In this document: piece after piece, positions 18,028 to 26,474 of the stretch | Layout of the letters: every line of letters starts with the position of its first letter | How positions within the stretch are numbered: the stretch's first letter is position 1 | From: Flagellimonas onchidii | GTDB taxonomy: Bacteria > Bacteroidota > Bacteroidia > Flavobacteriales > Flavobacteriaceae | Direction: 5' to 3' | Assembly: GCF_004804315.1 (NCBI RefSeq) | Contig: NZ_SRXX01000024.1 | Coordinates: forward strand, 1 to 42,930 | Length of the DNA: 42,930 bases | The notes under the pieces: model-generated | What the model was told of the DNA's origin: nothing | Databases searched by the model: none | What the model saw: the letters and a program-made list of their open reading frames with translations, nothing else | Made by a program: the position numbers and the translations under genes

Positions 18028-18201
18028 ATGAATAAATTGATTGTTCTTTTACAACAACCCGACATAGAGCAAAAAATGCAGGAAGCGCCGGACAGCGCCT
18101 ATGAAATTGGGGTTGTTATTGGCTCGTATCTTCCTTTTGTAGTTTTAGTGGGGGTTGCCTATGGGATTTACCATTATAATAAAAAGAAACGAGGGTCTTG
18201 A
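18028..18201 (+). CDS. Small single-pass membrane protein (57 residues)
   Basis: A short frame from ATG 18028 to TGA 18201 encodes 57 residues. The N-terminus is polar (MNKLIVLLQQPDIEQKM), a hydrophobic helix follows (VVIGSYLPFVVLVGVAYGIY, about residues 29-48), and the end is basic (NKKKRGS), as expected for an N-out/C-in or tail-type single-pass peptide. Coding is supported by the coherent membrane topology and codon use like the neighbours. Function is unknown. Confidence 0.6.
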   Translation: MNKLIVLLQQPDIEQKMQEAPDSAYEIGVVIGSYLPFVVLVGVAYGIYHYNKKKRGS

Positions 18202-18264
18202 CCAATTTATCTGGCCTACATTTTTGGATTAAAAACCTGTTCGCTTATAGGTGCATATGAAATA

Positions 18265-20529
18265 ATGAACAGCATACTCAAAACAATATCACTACTAGCT
18301 CTTTTTATTGCCACACAAGGCTGTGCTCAGAAACAAGAACCGACCATACAAGCCTCAAAAGTTGATTTATCAGACTATACCCAAAGTTTTGTTTCTCTTG
18401 ATACTTCAAAAGTTGCCCTTCTAAATGTTAAGGTATTAGATGGAACGGGAAATCCTTCCAAAGATTCCCAAACTGTACTTATAGAAAATGGAATAATTGC
18501 AGCTATAGGAAATACCAATGACATTCCTGTCGAAGTTGATTTTTATCAAATAGATTTAACAGGCAAGACCATCATCCCTGGAATTGTGGGAATGCATAAC
18601 CATATGAGAATTCCAAGGTCGGCAATGCTCTCAACATCACCAAAGCTATATTTAGCATCCGGTGTAACCGTCATTCAGACATGCGGAACCGGAAATCCTT
18701 ATGAAGAATTAGCAATTGCAACATCAATTAACAAAGGAGAACAACCAGGACCGGAAATCATTAATTCAGGTCCTTATTTTACTGGACCGAAAGGCAAAAC
18801 AAATTTTATAAGATTTACTGATGAGGAAACGGTTAGAGACACCATTCGGTATTGGGCAAAAAAAGGAGTGAAATGGTTGAAGGTGTACCGTAATACTAGA
18901 CCATCAGACTTACAGGTCATTGTTGACGAAGCACACAAAAATAATTTGAAAGTAACTGGGCACCTTTGTGCTACAACGTATTCCGAAGCGGCCGAAATTG
19001 GCATTGATGCCATAGAACACGGCTTCATTCACAATTACGACCACGCAACAGAAAGAGAAACTGATGTTTGCTCTGGCAATACCGATTTCAGGACAAATCT
19101 TGACATCGAAAGCGATGATGTGAAAAAAGTGCAACAAATACTTATAAAAAACAAAGTTGCTTTAGGTTCAACCCTAGCTATTTTTGAAGCTCAAGCTAAC
19201 GTCAGGGCTGATGCCAGAGACCTAGAGGTGATGGCCCCATTTCATCAGGATGCATACCACCAACGTAAGATACGTAAACAAGAGCAAGGTGAAGATTGGT
19301 ACTTTAAAAAGGAATGGTTAACCAAAGCGATGGCATATGAACTTCAATTTTTCAGAAAGGGAGGACTACTGGTAGCAGGTCTCGACCCCGGTCTTCATAA
19401 TATGCCCGGATTTGGGGACCAAAAGAATTATGAATTATTCATAGAAGCGGGATTTAAACCGGAAGAGGCCGTACAGATTATGACATCTAACGGTGCAAAG
19501 CTTTTAGAAAGAGCGGATATCGGTACGATTGAAATGGGCAAAACCGCAAATATTGTAGTCCTTGATGGAGATTTGGAAAGTAACCCAAAAGTTATTCGGG
19601 AAGTAGAAACGGTTTTCAAAAATGGAATTGGTTACGACCCAAATAAGCTGATCAATTCGGTAAAGGGGAATGTAGGTTCGGAAACGGACAATGCGATGAC
19701 CTATTTTGGGCAAAAGCTACCTTTTACAAAACCAGAATTATTTGCACCTAATATTATTTCAAAAGCCGATAGACATGAGTTCGGATGCACGTTATCCAAT
19801 GATGGAACAGAATTTTATTTCGGGGTAGATAACAATGGGATTATGGAAATCTATTTTTCTAACTTAATAGATGGTGTATGGTCGCCTCAAAAAAAGCTTT
19901 TTGAATCCGACTCCATAAGTTATAATGACCCAATGTTATCACCTGACCAAAAAAGATTGTACTTCATATCCAATCGGTCACTTGATGGAAAAAAAACAAA
20001 AGAGGATATAGACATATGGTACATAGAGAGAGAAAGCAAAAAATCGGAATGGTCTGAACCCTTTAACTTGGGATTACCCATCAATGGTCCGTTGAACGAA
20101 TATTATGCTTCTTTCACAAATGATGGCACACTATATTTCTCATCAAAAGATAAATCGGAAGCTGCGCCACGTTATGCTTTTGATATATATCGTTCCGAAT
20201 TTAAAAATGGACAGTTCATACAGCCAGAAATTTTACCCGAATCCCTAAATACCAATAGATACGAAGCGGATGTGTATATCTCGCCCCAAGAAACTTATAT
20301 GATTTTTTGCTCCATTCGTAAAAATGGGCTAGGACGCGGTGATCTATACATTAGCTTTAAGGATGAAGCAGGAAATTGGTCCGAAGCCGTAAACATGGGG
20401 GAATCCATAAACACGGAAAAGCACGAATTATGCCCTTTTGTAACTGCCGATGGGAAGTATCTTTTTTACACGAGCAATCAAGATATATATTGGATTAGTG
20501 CGAGTATATTAGAAAATTACAGAAAATAA
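18265..20529 (+). CDS. Lipoprotein fusion: amidohydrolase domain plus PD40/TolB-like repeats
   Basis: The 754-residue protein has a lipobox (TQGC-A, C20). Residues about 45-460 form an amidohydrolase domain: GKTIIPGIVGMHNHM gives the metal-binding HxH, KVTGHLCATT and AIEHGFIHN supply further histidines, and AGLDPGLHN occupies the position of the usual late metal Asp. A GTIEMGKTANIVVLDGD strand closes that fold. Residues about 480-754 carry PD40-type strands (CTLSNDGTEFYF, PMLSPDQKRLYFISNRS, ASFTNDGTLYFSS, PFVTADGKYLFYTSN), a beta-propeller like TolB. Joining the two makes an outer-membrane or periplasmic enzyme with a binding propeller. Substrate is unknown. It opens a more AT-rich accessory block. 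Confidence 0.85.
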   Translation: MNSILKTISLLALFIATQGCAQKQEPTIQASKVDLSDYTQSFVSLDTSKVALLNVKVLDGTGNPSKDSQTVLIENGIIAAIGNTNDIPVEVDFYQIDLTGKTIIPGIVGMHNHMRIPRSAMLSTSPKLYLASGVTVIQTCGTGNPYEELAIATSINKGEQPGPEIINSGPYFTGPKGKTNFIRFTDEETVRDTIRYWAKKGVKWLKVYRNTRPSDLQVIVDEAHKNNLKVTGHLCATTYSEAAEIGIDAIEHGFIHNYDHATERETDVCSGNTDFRTNLDIESDDVKKVQQILIKNKVALGSTLAIFEAQANVRADARDLEVMAPFHQDAYHQRKIRKQEQGEDWYFKKEWLTKAMAYELQFFRKGGLLVAGLDPGLHNMPGFGDQKNYELFIEAGFKPEEAVQIMTSNGAKLLERADIGTIEMGKTANIVVLDGDLESNPKVIREVETVFKNGIGYDPNKLINSVKGNVGSETDNAMTYFGQKLPFTKPELFAPNIISKADRHEFGCTLSNDGTEFYFGVDNNGIMEIYFSNLIDGVWSPQKKLFESDSISYNDPMLSPDQKRLYFISNRSLDGKKTKEDIDIWYIERESKKSEWSEPFNLGLPINGPLNEYYASFTNDGTLYFSSKDKSEAAPRYAFDIYRSEFKNGQFIQPEILPESLNTNRYEADVYISPQETYMIFCSIRKNGLGRGDLYISFKDEAGNWSEAVNMGESINTEKHELCPFVTADGKYLFYTSNQDIYWISASILENYRK

Positions 20530-20632
20530 AAAATAACATGAGCTATACGCTATGCGGATAATTCGGCATTATAAACTCATATCTAAAACCCCGTGCTTAG
20601 CTCAGCCAAGACCTAAAATGCACTCTAAAAAC

Positions 20633-20722
20633 TTACCTTCCCATTTGTCCACTTAAATTACCCAACACAAAAACCTTTAATGCCGGCAACACCCAACCGA
20701 TGCGATATTCCCTTAAGGGAAT
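20633..20722 (-). pseudogene. Remnant of a brnQ 3' end
   Basis: Read on the minus strand, 20722-20633 encodes 29 residues plus a stop, beginning IPLREYRIGWVLPAL and ending NLSGQMGR. The intact brnQ downstream (22171-23442) ends IPLREYHMGWVLPAL and NFSQQNRE. The two are clearly homologous but diverged, and similarity stops abruptly at 20722. It has the same orientation as brnQ, so the LRR gene lies between two copies of a brnQ end. Confidence 0.85.
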
Positions 20723-20860
20723 ACTACGCAGGTCAATTGCAGATAGGGATTGATCAAGCCAAAAGAGGCATTCATTAATTTGCGTTGAATTTTTAAACAG
20801 AATTTTCCAAACTTCACTTATCGGACGATATAATTCATTAAAAACAAATCATATCTTAAA

Positions 20861-20872
20861 CGTTACCACACA
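20861..20872 (+). repeat. Left arm of inverted repeat framing the LRR gene
   Basis: CGTTACCACACA lies two bases before the LRR start codon. Its core GTTACCACA is the perfect reverse complement of TGTGGTAAC at 22007-22015 just after that gene. This resembles the outer simple sites of attC recombination sites. Confidence 0.65.
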
Positions 20873-20873
20873 T

Positions 20874-22001
20874 TTGAAAAAAACGATATTGAGTAAAACA
20901 AACTACATACTAATTGTTCTTTTGACTTTAACAAATCTATCAATAGGTCAAAGTATAGAAAGTATTTTTGAAAAGGAATATTCAGATTTCAATGCTAATC
21001 CAAATCTTGAAAAACTTGAGGACAGCATAAACGTAAAGTTAAATTCATTAGATAAAGTCCTAAAATATGGAGAGAATAGTTCGCAGGCAAACTTAATCCT
21101 TTTTCAATCAAGAATTTTTGAATTGTCAGAAAAGCATTTTACTGATAAAAAAGGTTTAATTCTGACTTGGGGAACGAATGGTAATTGTGGCAGATATGGA
21201 GAATGGTTTGATGAAATAACATCAAAGTTTGGTTTCAAATATGCAAGTGTAAATTGTTCGTGCATTGTTGGGAATATTCCAGAGTTAGTTGAAAGTTATA
21301 ATAAATATTCAACTGAATATCTTAATACAAAATATGGAAAGGATTGGCTGAAAAAAATAGAAAATGAAATACTTACTAAAAAAAGAAAAATTGAATTTGA
21401 TTACACCGAGGAGGAAATAAAGAAATTGACAGAACTACATCTTGAGGCGAGAGAATTAATCGAATACCCAAAAAAAATAGAGCAATTCTATAATCTGGAA
21501 ATTTTGTACTTTAATATTAACAATTTAACAGAAATTGATGAATCTATATGCCAACTTAAAAAATTAAAAACTTTAGGGTTACATAGTAATAAATTCAGGG
21601 AGTTTCCAAAGGAGATTACTTGTTTAGAAAATCTGAAATATTTAGGAATAGATTTGAATGAACTTAAAAGCATTCCTTCTGAAATAGGAAAATTAAGAAA
21701 ATTAGAGAAGTTAGTAATCTCACAAAACAAAATAAAAGAACTTCCTATAGAATTCTGTGAATTAGAAAATTTGGAATGGTTCGATATTCGAGAGAATGAA
21801 CTCTCTGATTTACCAAAAGGTTTTGAAAATTTGAAAAACCTAAAAACCCTAATTCTCTGGGAAAATAAGTTTGAGACAATTCCAAGTTCAGTTTATAAAA
21901 TGAAAGAACTGGAAAAAATTTCTATAAAATGGGGAAATAATATTTCAGAAGAAGAAATTTCTGAATTACAAAAAGCATTGCCTAACACGAAAATCAAATA
22001 A
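20874..22001 (+). CDS. Secreted leucine-rich-repeat protein
   Basis: The 375-residue protein starts with TTG at 20874 (no ATG fits), followed directly by a good signal peptide (KKTILSKTNYILIVLLTLT, cleavage near SIG-Q). Residues about 30-165 form a domain I do not recognise, with three cysteines (TNGNCGRYGEW, NCSC). Residues about 185-375 are some seven leucine-rich repeats of 23 residues, for example LKTLGLHSNKFREFPKEI and LEKLVISQNKIKELPIEF. The gene is visibly more AT-rich than its neighbours, sits between complementary arms (20861-20872 and 22007-22019) and is flanked by two brnQ 3' ends. Together these suggest acquisition as a cassette. Function is unknown; LRRs usually bind protein. Confidence 0.85.
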   Translation: MKKTILSKTNYILIVLLTLTNLSIGQSIESIFEKEYSDFNANPNLEKLEDSINVKLNSLDKVLKYGENSSQANLILFQSRIFELSEKHFTDKKGLILTWGTNGNCGRYGEWFDEITSKFGFKYASVNCSCIVGNIPELVESYNKYSTEYLNTKYGKDWLKKIENEILTKKRKIEFDYTEEEIKKLTELHLEARELIEYPKKIEQFYNLEILYFNINNLTEIDESICQLKKLKTLGLHSNKFREFPKEITCLENLKYLGIDLNELKSIPSEIGKLRKLEKLVISQNKIKELPIEFCELENLEWFDIRENELSDLPKGFENLKNLKTLILWENKFETIPSSVYKMKELEKISIKWGNNISEEEISELQKALPNTKIK

Positions 22002-22006
22002 AAACA

Positions 22007-22150
22007 TGTGGTAACAACGTATATATCTCATAGCTATTTAGTTGCTTAATCCAAGTTAAGGCGTATTTGGAAATTGCCAAATTTAAAAATCTGGCTTGTG
22101 CTTAATCCGAAAATGATTTTCTAATTTACACACTACAAGCCATATACAAA
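22007..22150 (+). repeat. attC-like structured region after the LRR gene
   Basis: The region begins TGTGGTAACAACG (complement of the left arm). It contains TTTGG/CCAAA (22066-22070 with 22077-22081), GAAAAT-G-ATTTTC (22109-22121) and GGCTTGT/ACAAGCC (22093-22099 with 22135-22141). It ends ATATACAAAACCG, which could pair with CGTATAT near 22019. Nested imperfect stems with conserved outer ends are the layout of integron cassette sites. No integrase gene is in the window, so this is a suggestion. Confidence 0.5.
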
Positions 22151-22170
22151 ACCGATAAGTGCACTAGAAA

Positions 22171-23442
22171 TCACTCCCTATTTTGCTGACTGAAATTACC
22201 CAACACAAAAACCACCAAAGCGGGCAACACCCAACCCATATGATATTCCCTTAAGGGAATCCAAGAAGTAAAAGAAGCTATTACATCTCCATAACCTATG
22301 CTGCCCAAAAAGTCAGGAATACTAAACACAATAGTTGTCAGCACCACCCATTTAAAGATTTTGGGTGAAGCGTATTGCTCGGGAACCACGTTCAAAAGAA
22401 TCAATACAATTGTGATGGGATAGATGAACATCAAAGCCGGAATGGCCACTGCAATAATATAACCCACATTAAATTGGCCCATTAGTACACCAAGTACGCA
22501 ACCGATAATTGCGGTTATGACATAAGCTCGTTTGGAATCATTGAATCGGCCTTTTATAAAATCTGCGGTTCCTGTCACTATTCCAACGGCGGTGGTAAAG
22601 CATGCTAAACTCACTAAGATACTGAGCAAAAGGGTAGCGGTATTGCCCCAAGTTTTTAAACTGATACCACTTAAAAGTGCTGTACGGGAAACATCTGCAT
22701 CAAAAGAATTTCCGAACAACGCTCCGGTGAGGATCAATCCTGCATAAATCAAGAATAATCCAAGCCCTGCAAACCAGCCGGCTTTTCTAATCAAGCTTTT
22801 CTTGGTTTCATAAGATGCCTTTGTATCTTTTATATTGATGGAAATAATGATCACACCACCCACTACCACGGCACCAATAGCATCAAAAGTCTGGTAACCT
22901 TCCAAAACACCATGCGTAAATGGGTTTTTGAATTCGGCAGCTCCAAAATTGAAATCAATATTAAAAATTGCAGCCCCAATAATTAATAGGAGAACTATTA
23001 AAATTCCGGGAGTAAGGAACTTGCCAATAACATCAAGAATTTTGGATCGATTAACCACAAAAACATAGACCAGAGCAAAGTAAATGATACTGGTCAACAA
23101 AGAAGAGGAATTCCAAATTGGTTGAATCGCCATTTCATGAGTGACCGAAGCAGTTCTTGGAGAAGGCAGTGCAATGGAAATAGCATATATAATATAACAA
23201 TATACCAAGCTGAATGTGGGAGAGACCTTTTGGGCAAAATCGAACATAGTTCCCTGTAGTTTGGCATGTGCCAATATTCCCAAAATCGGTATTAGAACAG
23301 CAGATAAACAAAACCCAATGGCAACCAGCCACCATAAATCACCGGATTTAAAACCTAGCTGAGGTGGAAGAATGAGGTTTCCTGCGCCAAAGAACAACGA
23401 AAAAAGTGCGAAAGAAGTAACCGCAATGGTTTTTTTACTCAT
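22171..23442 (-). CDS. brnQ: Branched-chain amino acid transport protein, LIVCS family
   Basis: The 423-residue inner-membrane protein has about twelve hydrophobic helices. The N-terminal SFALFSLFFGAGNLILPPQLG is the LIVCS signature, and FDAIGAVVVGGVIII is a conserved central helix. BrnQ proteins import leucine, isoleucine and valine by Na+ or H+ symport. The C-terminus (IPLREYHMGWVLPALVVFVLG) is the part duplicated as a remnant at 20633-20722. No partner genes adjoin it; the 270 bases upstream (23443-23712) show no clear promoter. Confidence 0.93.
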   Translation of the reverse strand: MSKKTIAVTSFALFSLFFGAGNLILPPQLGFKSGDLWWLVAIGFCLSAVLIPILGILAHAKLQGTMFDFAQKVSPTFSLVYCYIIYAISIALPSPRTASVTHEMAIQPIWNSSSLLTSIIYFALVYVFVVNRSKILDVIGKFLTPGILIVLLLIIGAAIFNIDFNFGAAEFKNPFTHGVLEGYQTFDAIGAVVVGGVIIISINIKDTKASYETKKSLIRKAGWFAGLGLFLIYAGLILTGALFGNSFDADVSRTALLSGISLKTWGNTATLLLSILVSLACFTTAVGIVTGTADFIKGRFNDSKRAYVITAIIGCVLGVLMGQFNVGYIIAVAIPALMFIYPITIVLILLNVVPEQYASPKIFKWVVLTTIVFSIPDFLGSIGYGDVIASFTSWIPLREYHMGWVLPALVVFVLGNFSQQNRE

Positions 23443-23712
23443 AAATTGTTAATAAATTTTTGGCAAGATAAATCAAAGTGTTATATTTCAAACAAGTATT
23501 TCAACCAGTGAAAATGGCTTTTTGCCGAATATTGTGCATTTCATCGAAAAATGGCATTTCAAAAAAAGTTTGTAAAATAAAAAGTTATTAACACTCGTTG
23601 CTTAAGTGATAGTCTAAATGTAAATATTAAAAATTATAAAGTAGAATTACAAAATTTTAGGCATTATCGATCCCCAAATCGTACCAATGCTCCATCCAAA
23701 CAACACCGGCTT

Positions 23713-23967
23713 ATGAAAACAACCACTACTCCCCATGGCAACAAATTCTCTTCTTTCTTCTGTAACTTGTTCGGGCATCACTACGTAGTATCAAAAAAGG
23801 TGACCAAACACATTAAGGAATACAAATGTGTTCATTGTCAAAAACAGGTTACCACCGATGTAAGTGGAAAACTCTCAGCACTGACACCTCAAAGGCGTGA
23901 CATTAACAGTACTTTGGAGGATATGTACAGAAAAAGACGAGGCAGACAAGTACAACATGTAGCCTAA
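23713..23967 (+). CDS. Small zinc-ribbon-like hypothetical protein
   Basis: The 84-residue, basic protein has a possible zinc knuckle: FFCNLFGHHYVVSKK followed by YKCVHCQKQVTTDVSGKL, giving one CxxC pair plus nearby Cys and His residues. The C-terminal 30 residues are charged and likely helical. Similar short proteins are frequent in flavobacteria, with no assigned role; nucleic-acid binding would be a guess. It is monocistronic, on the opposite strand to both neighbours. Confidence 0.65.
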   Translation: MKTTTTPHGNKFSSFFCNLFGHHYVVSKKVTKHIKEYKCVHCQKQVTTDVSGKLSALTPQRRDINSTLEDMYRKRRGRQVQHVA

Positions 23968-24092
23968 CTCGTTTCTTGTATTCCCTTAAACGATATTTAA
24001 GATTATCCCGGAGATTAAGAAGCTGCTAGCTCTATTCAGTCCAGTGCCCCAAGACCGTTTAGGAAGAAAGCTCTTGTTTTCGGGATTTTGTT

Positions 24093-25139
24093 TTATTCTG
24101 AAAACGAATTCCAGCCCTGCGCCGTCAACCCAATTTTTGTATCTCCCCTTGTTATTAAGTGGGCGCCTTCCTGCTTGTCAACCATGTGCCCAATAACCGT
24201 TAAATTAGGGTTGGCCTTGATTTTTGGATAATCTGCCTGATCTATAGTAAATAATAGTTCATAGTCCTCACCACCACTAAGAGCAATGGTTGTGGAATCC
24301 ATTTTAAATTCTTCTGAAGTCGAAATTACCGTGGGGTCTAACGGGATTTTGTCTTCGAACAGATTGCAACCCACTGAACTTTGTTCGCATAAATGCAAAA
24401 TTTCGGAAGAAAGCCCATCACTTATATCAATCATAGCTGAAGGTTTCACTTCCAATTTTTCAAGAAGTTCCACAATATCTTTTCGGGCTTCAGGCTTCAG
24501 TTGCCTTTCCACGATATAGGAATAAGGTTCAAGGTCTGGTTGGCTGTTAGGATTCACTTTAAAAACTTCTTTTTCCCGTTCCAAAACTTGAAGTCCCAAA
24601 TAAGCACCACCCAAATCACCGGTCACCACCAAAAGATCATTGGTTTTTGCACCACTTCTCATTACTATTTCATCTTTCTCAGCCACTCCAATGGCCGTAA
24701 CGCTAATCAGCATCCCTTTGGTTGAGGAGGTAGTATCCCCGCCGACCAAATCCACATTGTACATTTTACAGGCCAAAGCCATTCCGGCATAAAATTCTTC
24801 TAGAGCCTCTAAGGGAAATCTGTTGGAGACCGCAATCGAAACCGTAATCTGGGTAGCTTTTGCATTCATTGCATATATGTCCGAAAGATTTACAACAACC
24901 GATTTATATCCCAAATGCTTTAAAGGCATATAGCTTAAATCGAAATGCACACCCTCCACCAGTAGATCTGTGGACACCACAGTTTTTTTTTCGCCAAAAT
25001 CCAAAATAGCGGCATCGTCTCCTATGCCATGCACTGAGGATTCATGTTTCAACTCAAAATGCTGGGTCAGGTGTTTGATCAATCCAAATTCCCCCAAATT
25101 TTCCAAGGAAGTCCGTTGCGGACTTTTATCTTCTAACAT
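24093..25139 (-). CDS. thiL: Thiamine-monophosphate kinase
   Basis: The 348-residue protein phosphorylates thiamine phosphate to thiamine diphosphate using ATP. Motifs in order: GEFGLIKHL (about 16-24), HGIGDDAAIL (38-47, Mg-ATP site), STDLLVEGVHFD (56-67), VNLSDIYAMNAKA, VGGDTTSS, and SGGEDYELL near residue 300. These are typical of the AIR-synthase/PurM superfamily member ThiL. No thi genes are nearby, which is common for thiL. No TPP riboswitch was recognised in the 64-base upstream spacer. Confidence 0.95.
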   Translation of the reverse strand: MLEDKSPQRTSLENLGEFGLIKHLTQHFELKHESSVHGIGDDAAILDFGEKKTVVSTDLLVEGVHFDLSYMPLKHLGYKSVVVNLSDIYAMNAKATQITVSIAVSNRFPLEALEEFYAGMALACKMYNVDLVGGDTTSSTKGMLISVTAIGVAEKDEIVMRSGAKTNDLLVVTGDLGGAYLGLQVLEREKEVFKVNPNSQPDLEPYSYIVERQLKPEARKDIVELLEKLEVKPSAMIDISDGLSSEILHLCEQSSVGCNLFEDKIPLDPTVISTSEEFKMDSTTIALSGGEDYELLFTIDQADYPKIKANPNLTVIGHMVDKQEGAHLITRGDTKIGLTAQGWNSFSE

Positions 25140-25203
25140 TCCGCAAAAATAGCTAGGATAATTATAAGTTGTATCTTTAGTTAAAACTTAAAATTGCTAT
25201 CAT

Positions 25204-26463
25204 ATGCCAAGAGTTGTTCTTCAAATAGTTCTTGTGGTGTTCATAGCTTTTGGATGCTCCAGCGATAATGGTGACGGTAATAATCCAGGAAATAGTAATG
25301 GCAACCAAGGCCAAGACATAGGAACGGGAGAAGTTGCCCGAGGAGCTACTCCATGTGAAAGTGGAATGGCGGCCATTTACCCTTGCGATGGATATGATCT
25401 TTTATTTCAAATGGATTTAACCTCGTTCGCGGCTGATGGAGGAAATGATATTTGGGGTTGGACTGACTCCTCAACCAATAACGAATATGCTGTTGTTGGC
25501 CTTGATAATGGAACCGCTTTTGTTGACATCACTGATGAAGAAAACCCAGTTTACCTTGGCAAATTGCCAACGGCTACTGTGCCCAGTGGATGGAGAGATG
25601 TTAAAGTATATGGAGATTTTGCTTTGATAGTCTCAGAAGCTGCTGGTCATGGCATGCAAATTTTTGATTTGAAAAGATTGAGAAATGTCACCAATCCGCC
25701 ACAAGAGTTTACTGCGGATGCTCGCTATACAGGAATTGGAAATGCACATAATGTGGTGGTGAACGAATCAGTAGGATTTGCATACCCTGTGGGAACTGCT
25801 AGAAACGATGCTTTCAACGGAGGAGTTCATTTTGTGGATATTCAAAACCCCACGAGTCCTAATGGTGTTGGGGGATATGGAACCAATGGTTATACACATG
25901 ATGCTCAAGTCGTAACGTATAATGGGCCTGATACTGATTATACGGGGAGTGAAATTTTCATCGGAGCGAATGAAAACCTGATAGCCGTCGTGGATATTAC
26001 AGATAAGTCTAACCCTAGTCAAATCAGTACTATAAATTACAGCAATATAGGGTATACCCACCAAGGATGGTTCACCGATGACCACAGGTACTTTATACTT
26101 GGAGATGAATTGGATGAGACCGACTTTGGATTTAATTCTCGAACCTTGATTTTTGATATGACCGATTTGGACGCCCCGCAATTGCATACCACGTACACTG
26201 GCCCCACAGCAGCAATAGATCATAATGGCTATGTGGTTGGCGATGAGTTTTTTCTTGCAAACTATACAGCTGGGATGAGGGTCTTGGATATTTCGGATAT
26301 TGAAAACCAAAACATTACTGAAAAAGCTTTCTTTGACACTTACCCATCAAACAACACGGCCAGCTTCAATGGGGTTTGGAGCGTGTATCCATTTTTTAGC
26401 AGCGGTAAGATTATCATAAACGATATCAACTCGGGATTGTTCGTAGTGCAAAAATCAAATTAA
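25204..26463 (+). CDS. Choice-of-anchor B / LVIVD-repeat lipoprotein
   Basis: The 419-residue protein has a lipoprotein signal peptide (IAFGC-SS, C18) and an Asn/Gly-rich linker (about 20-42). The rest is a beta-propeller of LVIVD-type repeats: YAVVGLDNGTAFVDITDEENP, ALIVSEAAGHGMQIFDLKRL, NLIAVVDITDKSNP and GMRVLDISDIE. Such choice-of-anchor-B proteins carry varied surface anchors; here the anchor is the N-terminal lipid. Function is unknown. It is followed after 11 bases by another repeat lipoprotein, so both are likely cotranscribed. Confidence 0.85.
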   Translation: MPRVVLQIVLVVFIAFGCSSDNGDGNNPGNSNGNQGQDIGTGEVARGATPCESGMAAIYPCDGYDLLFQMDLTSFAADGGNDIWGWTDSSTNNEYAVVGLDNGTAFVDITDEENPVYLGKLPTATVPSGWRDVKVYGDFALIVSEAAGHGMQIFDLKRLRNVTNPPQEFTADARYTGIGNAHNVVVNESVGFAYPVGTARNDAFNGGVHFVDIQNPTSPNGVGGYGTNGYTHDAQVVTYNGPDTDYTGSEIFIGANENLIAVVDITDKSNPSQISTINYSNIGYTHQGWFTDDHRYFILGDELDETDFGFNSRTLIFDMTDLDAPQLHTTYTGPTAAIDHNGYVVGDEFFLANYTAGMRVLDISDIENQNITEKAFFDTYPSNNTASFNGVWSVYPFFSSGKIIINDINSGLFVVQKSN

Positions 26464-26474
26464 CCAAATCTTTT

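Larger units (their letters stand above)
20530..20873. other. 344-base spacer with a brnQ remnant and a cassette-like boundary
   Basis: No gene was found here. The spacer starts with a possible long imperfect hairpin (ATGAG near 20539 with CTCAT near 20575), then holds the brnQ 3' remnant (20633-20722), an AT-rich stretch, and CGTTACCACACA at 20861-20872 just before the LRR gene. Confidence 0.6.

Noticed and set aside
20534..20582. Second attC-like site or terminator after the amidohydrolase gene
   Set aside because: ATGAG/CTCAT arms exist, but inner pairing is too poor to decide; left as spacer description only.
23985..24001. CTTAAA-CGATA-TTTAAG palindrome after the zinc-ribbon gene
   Set aside because: The AT-rich six-base arms are likely by chance in this composition and there is no T-run.
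25140..25203. TPP riboswitch upstream of thiL
   Set aside because: The spacer is only 64 bases and contains no recognisable CUGAGA-type core. A -7-like CAAAAATA (25144-25151, minus strand) is present but would give an almost leaderless transcript, so it was not listed.
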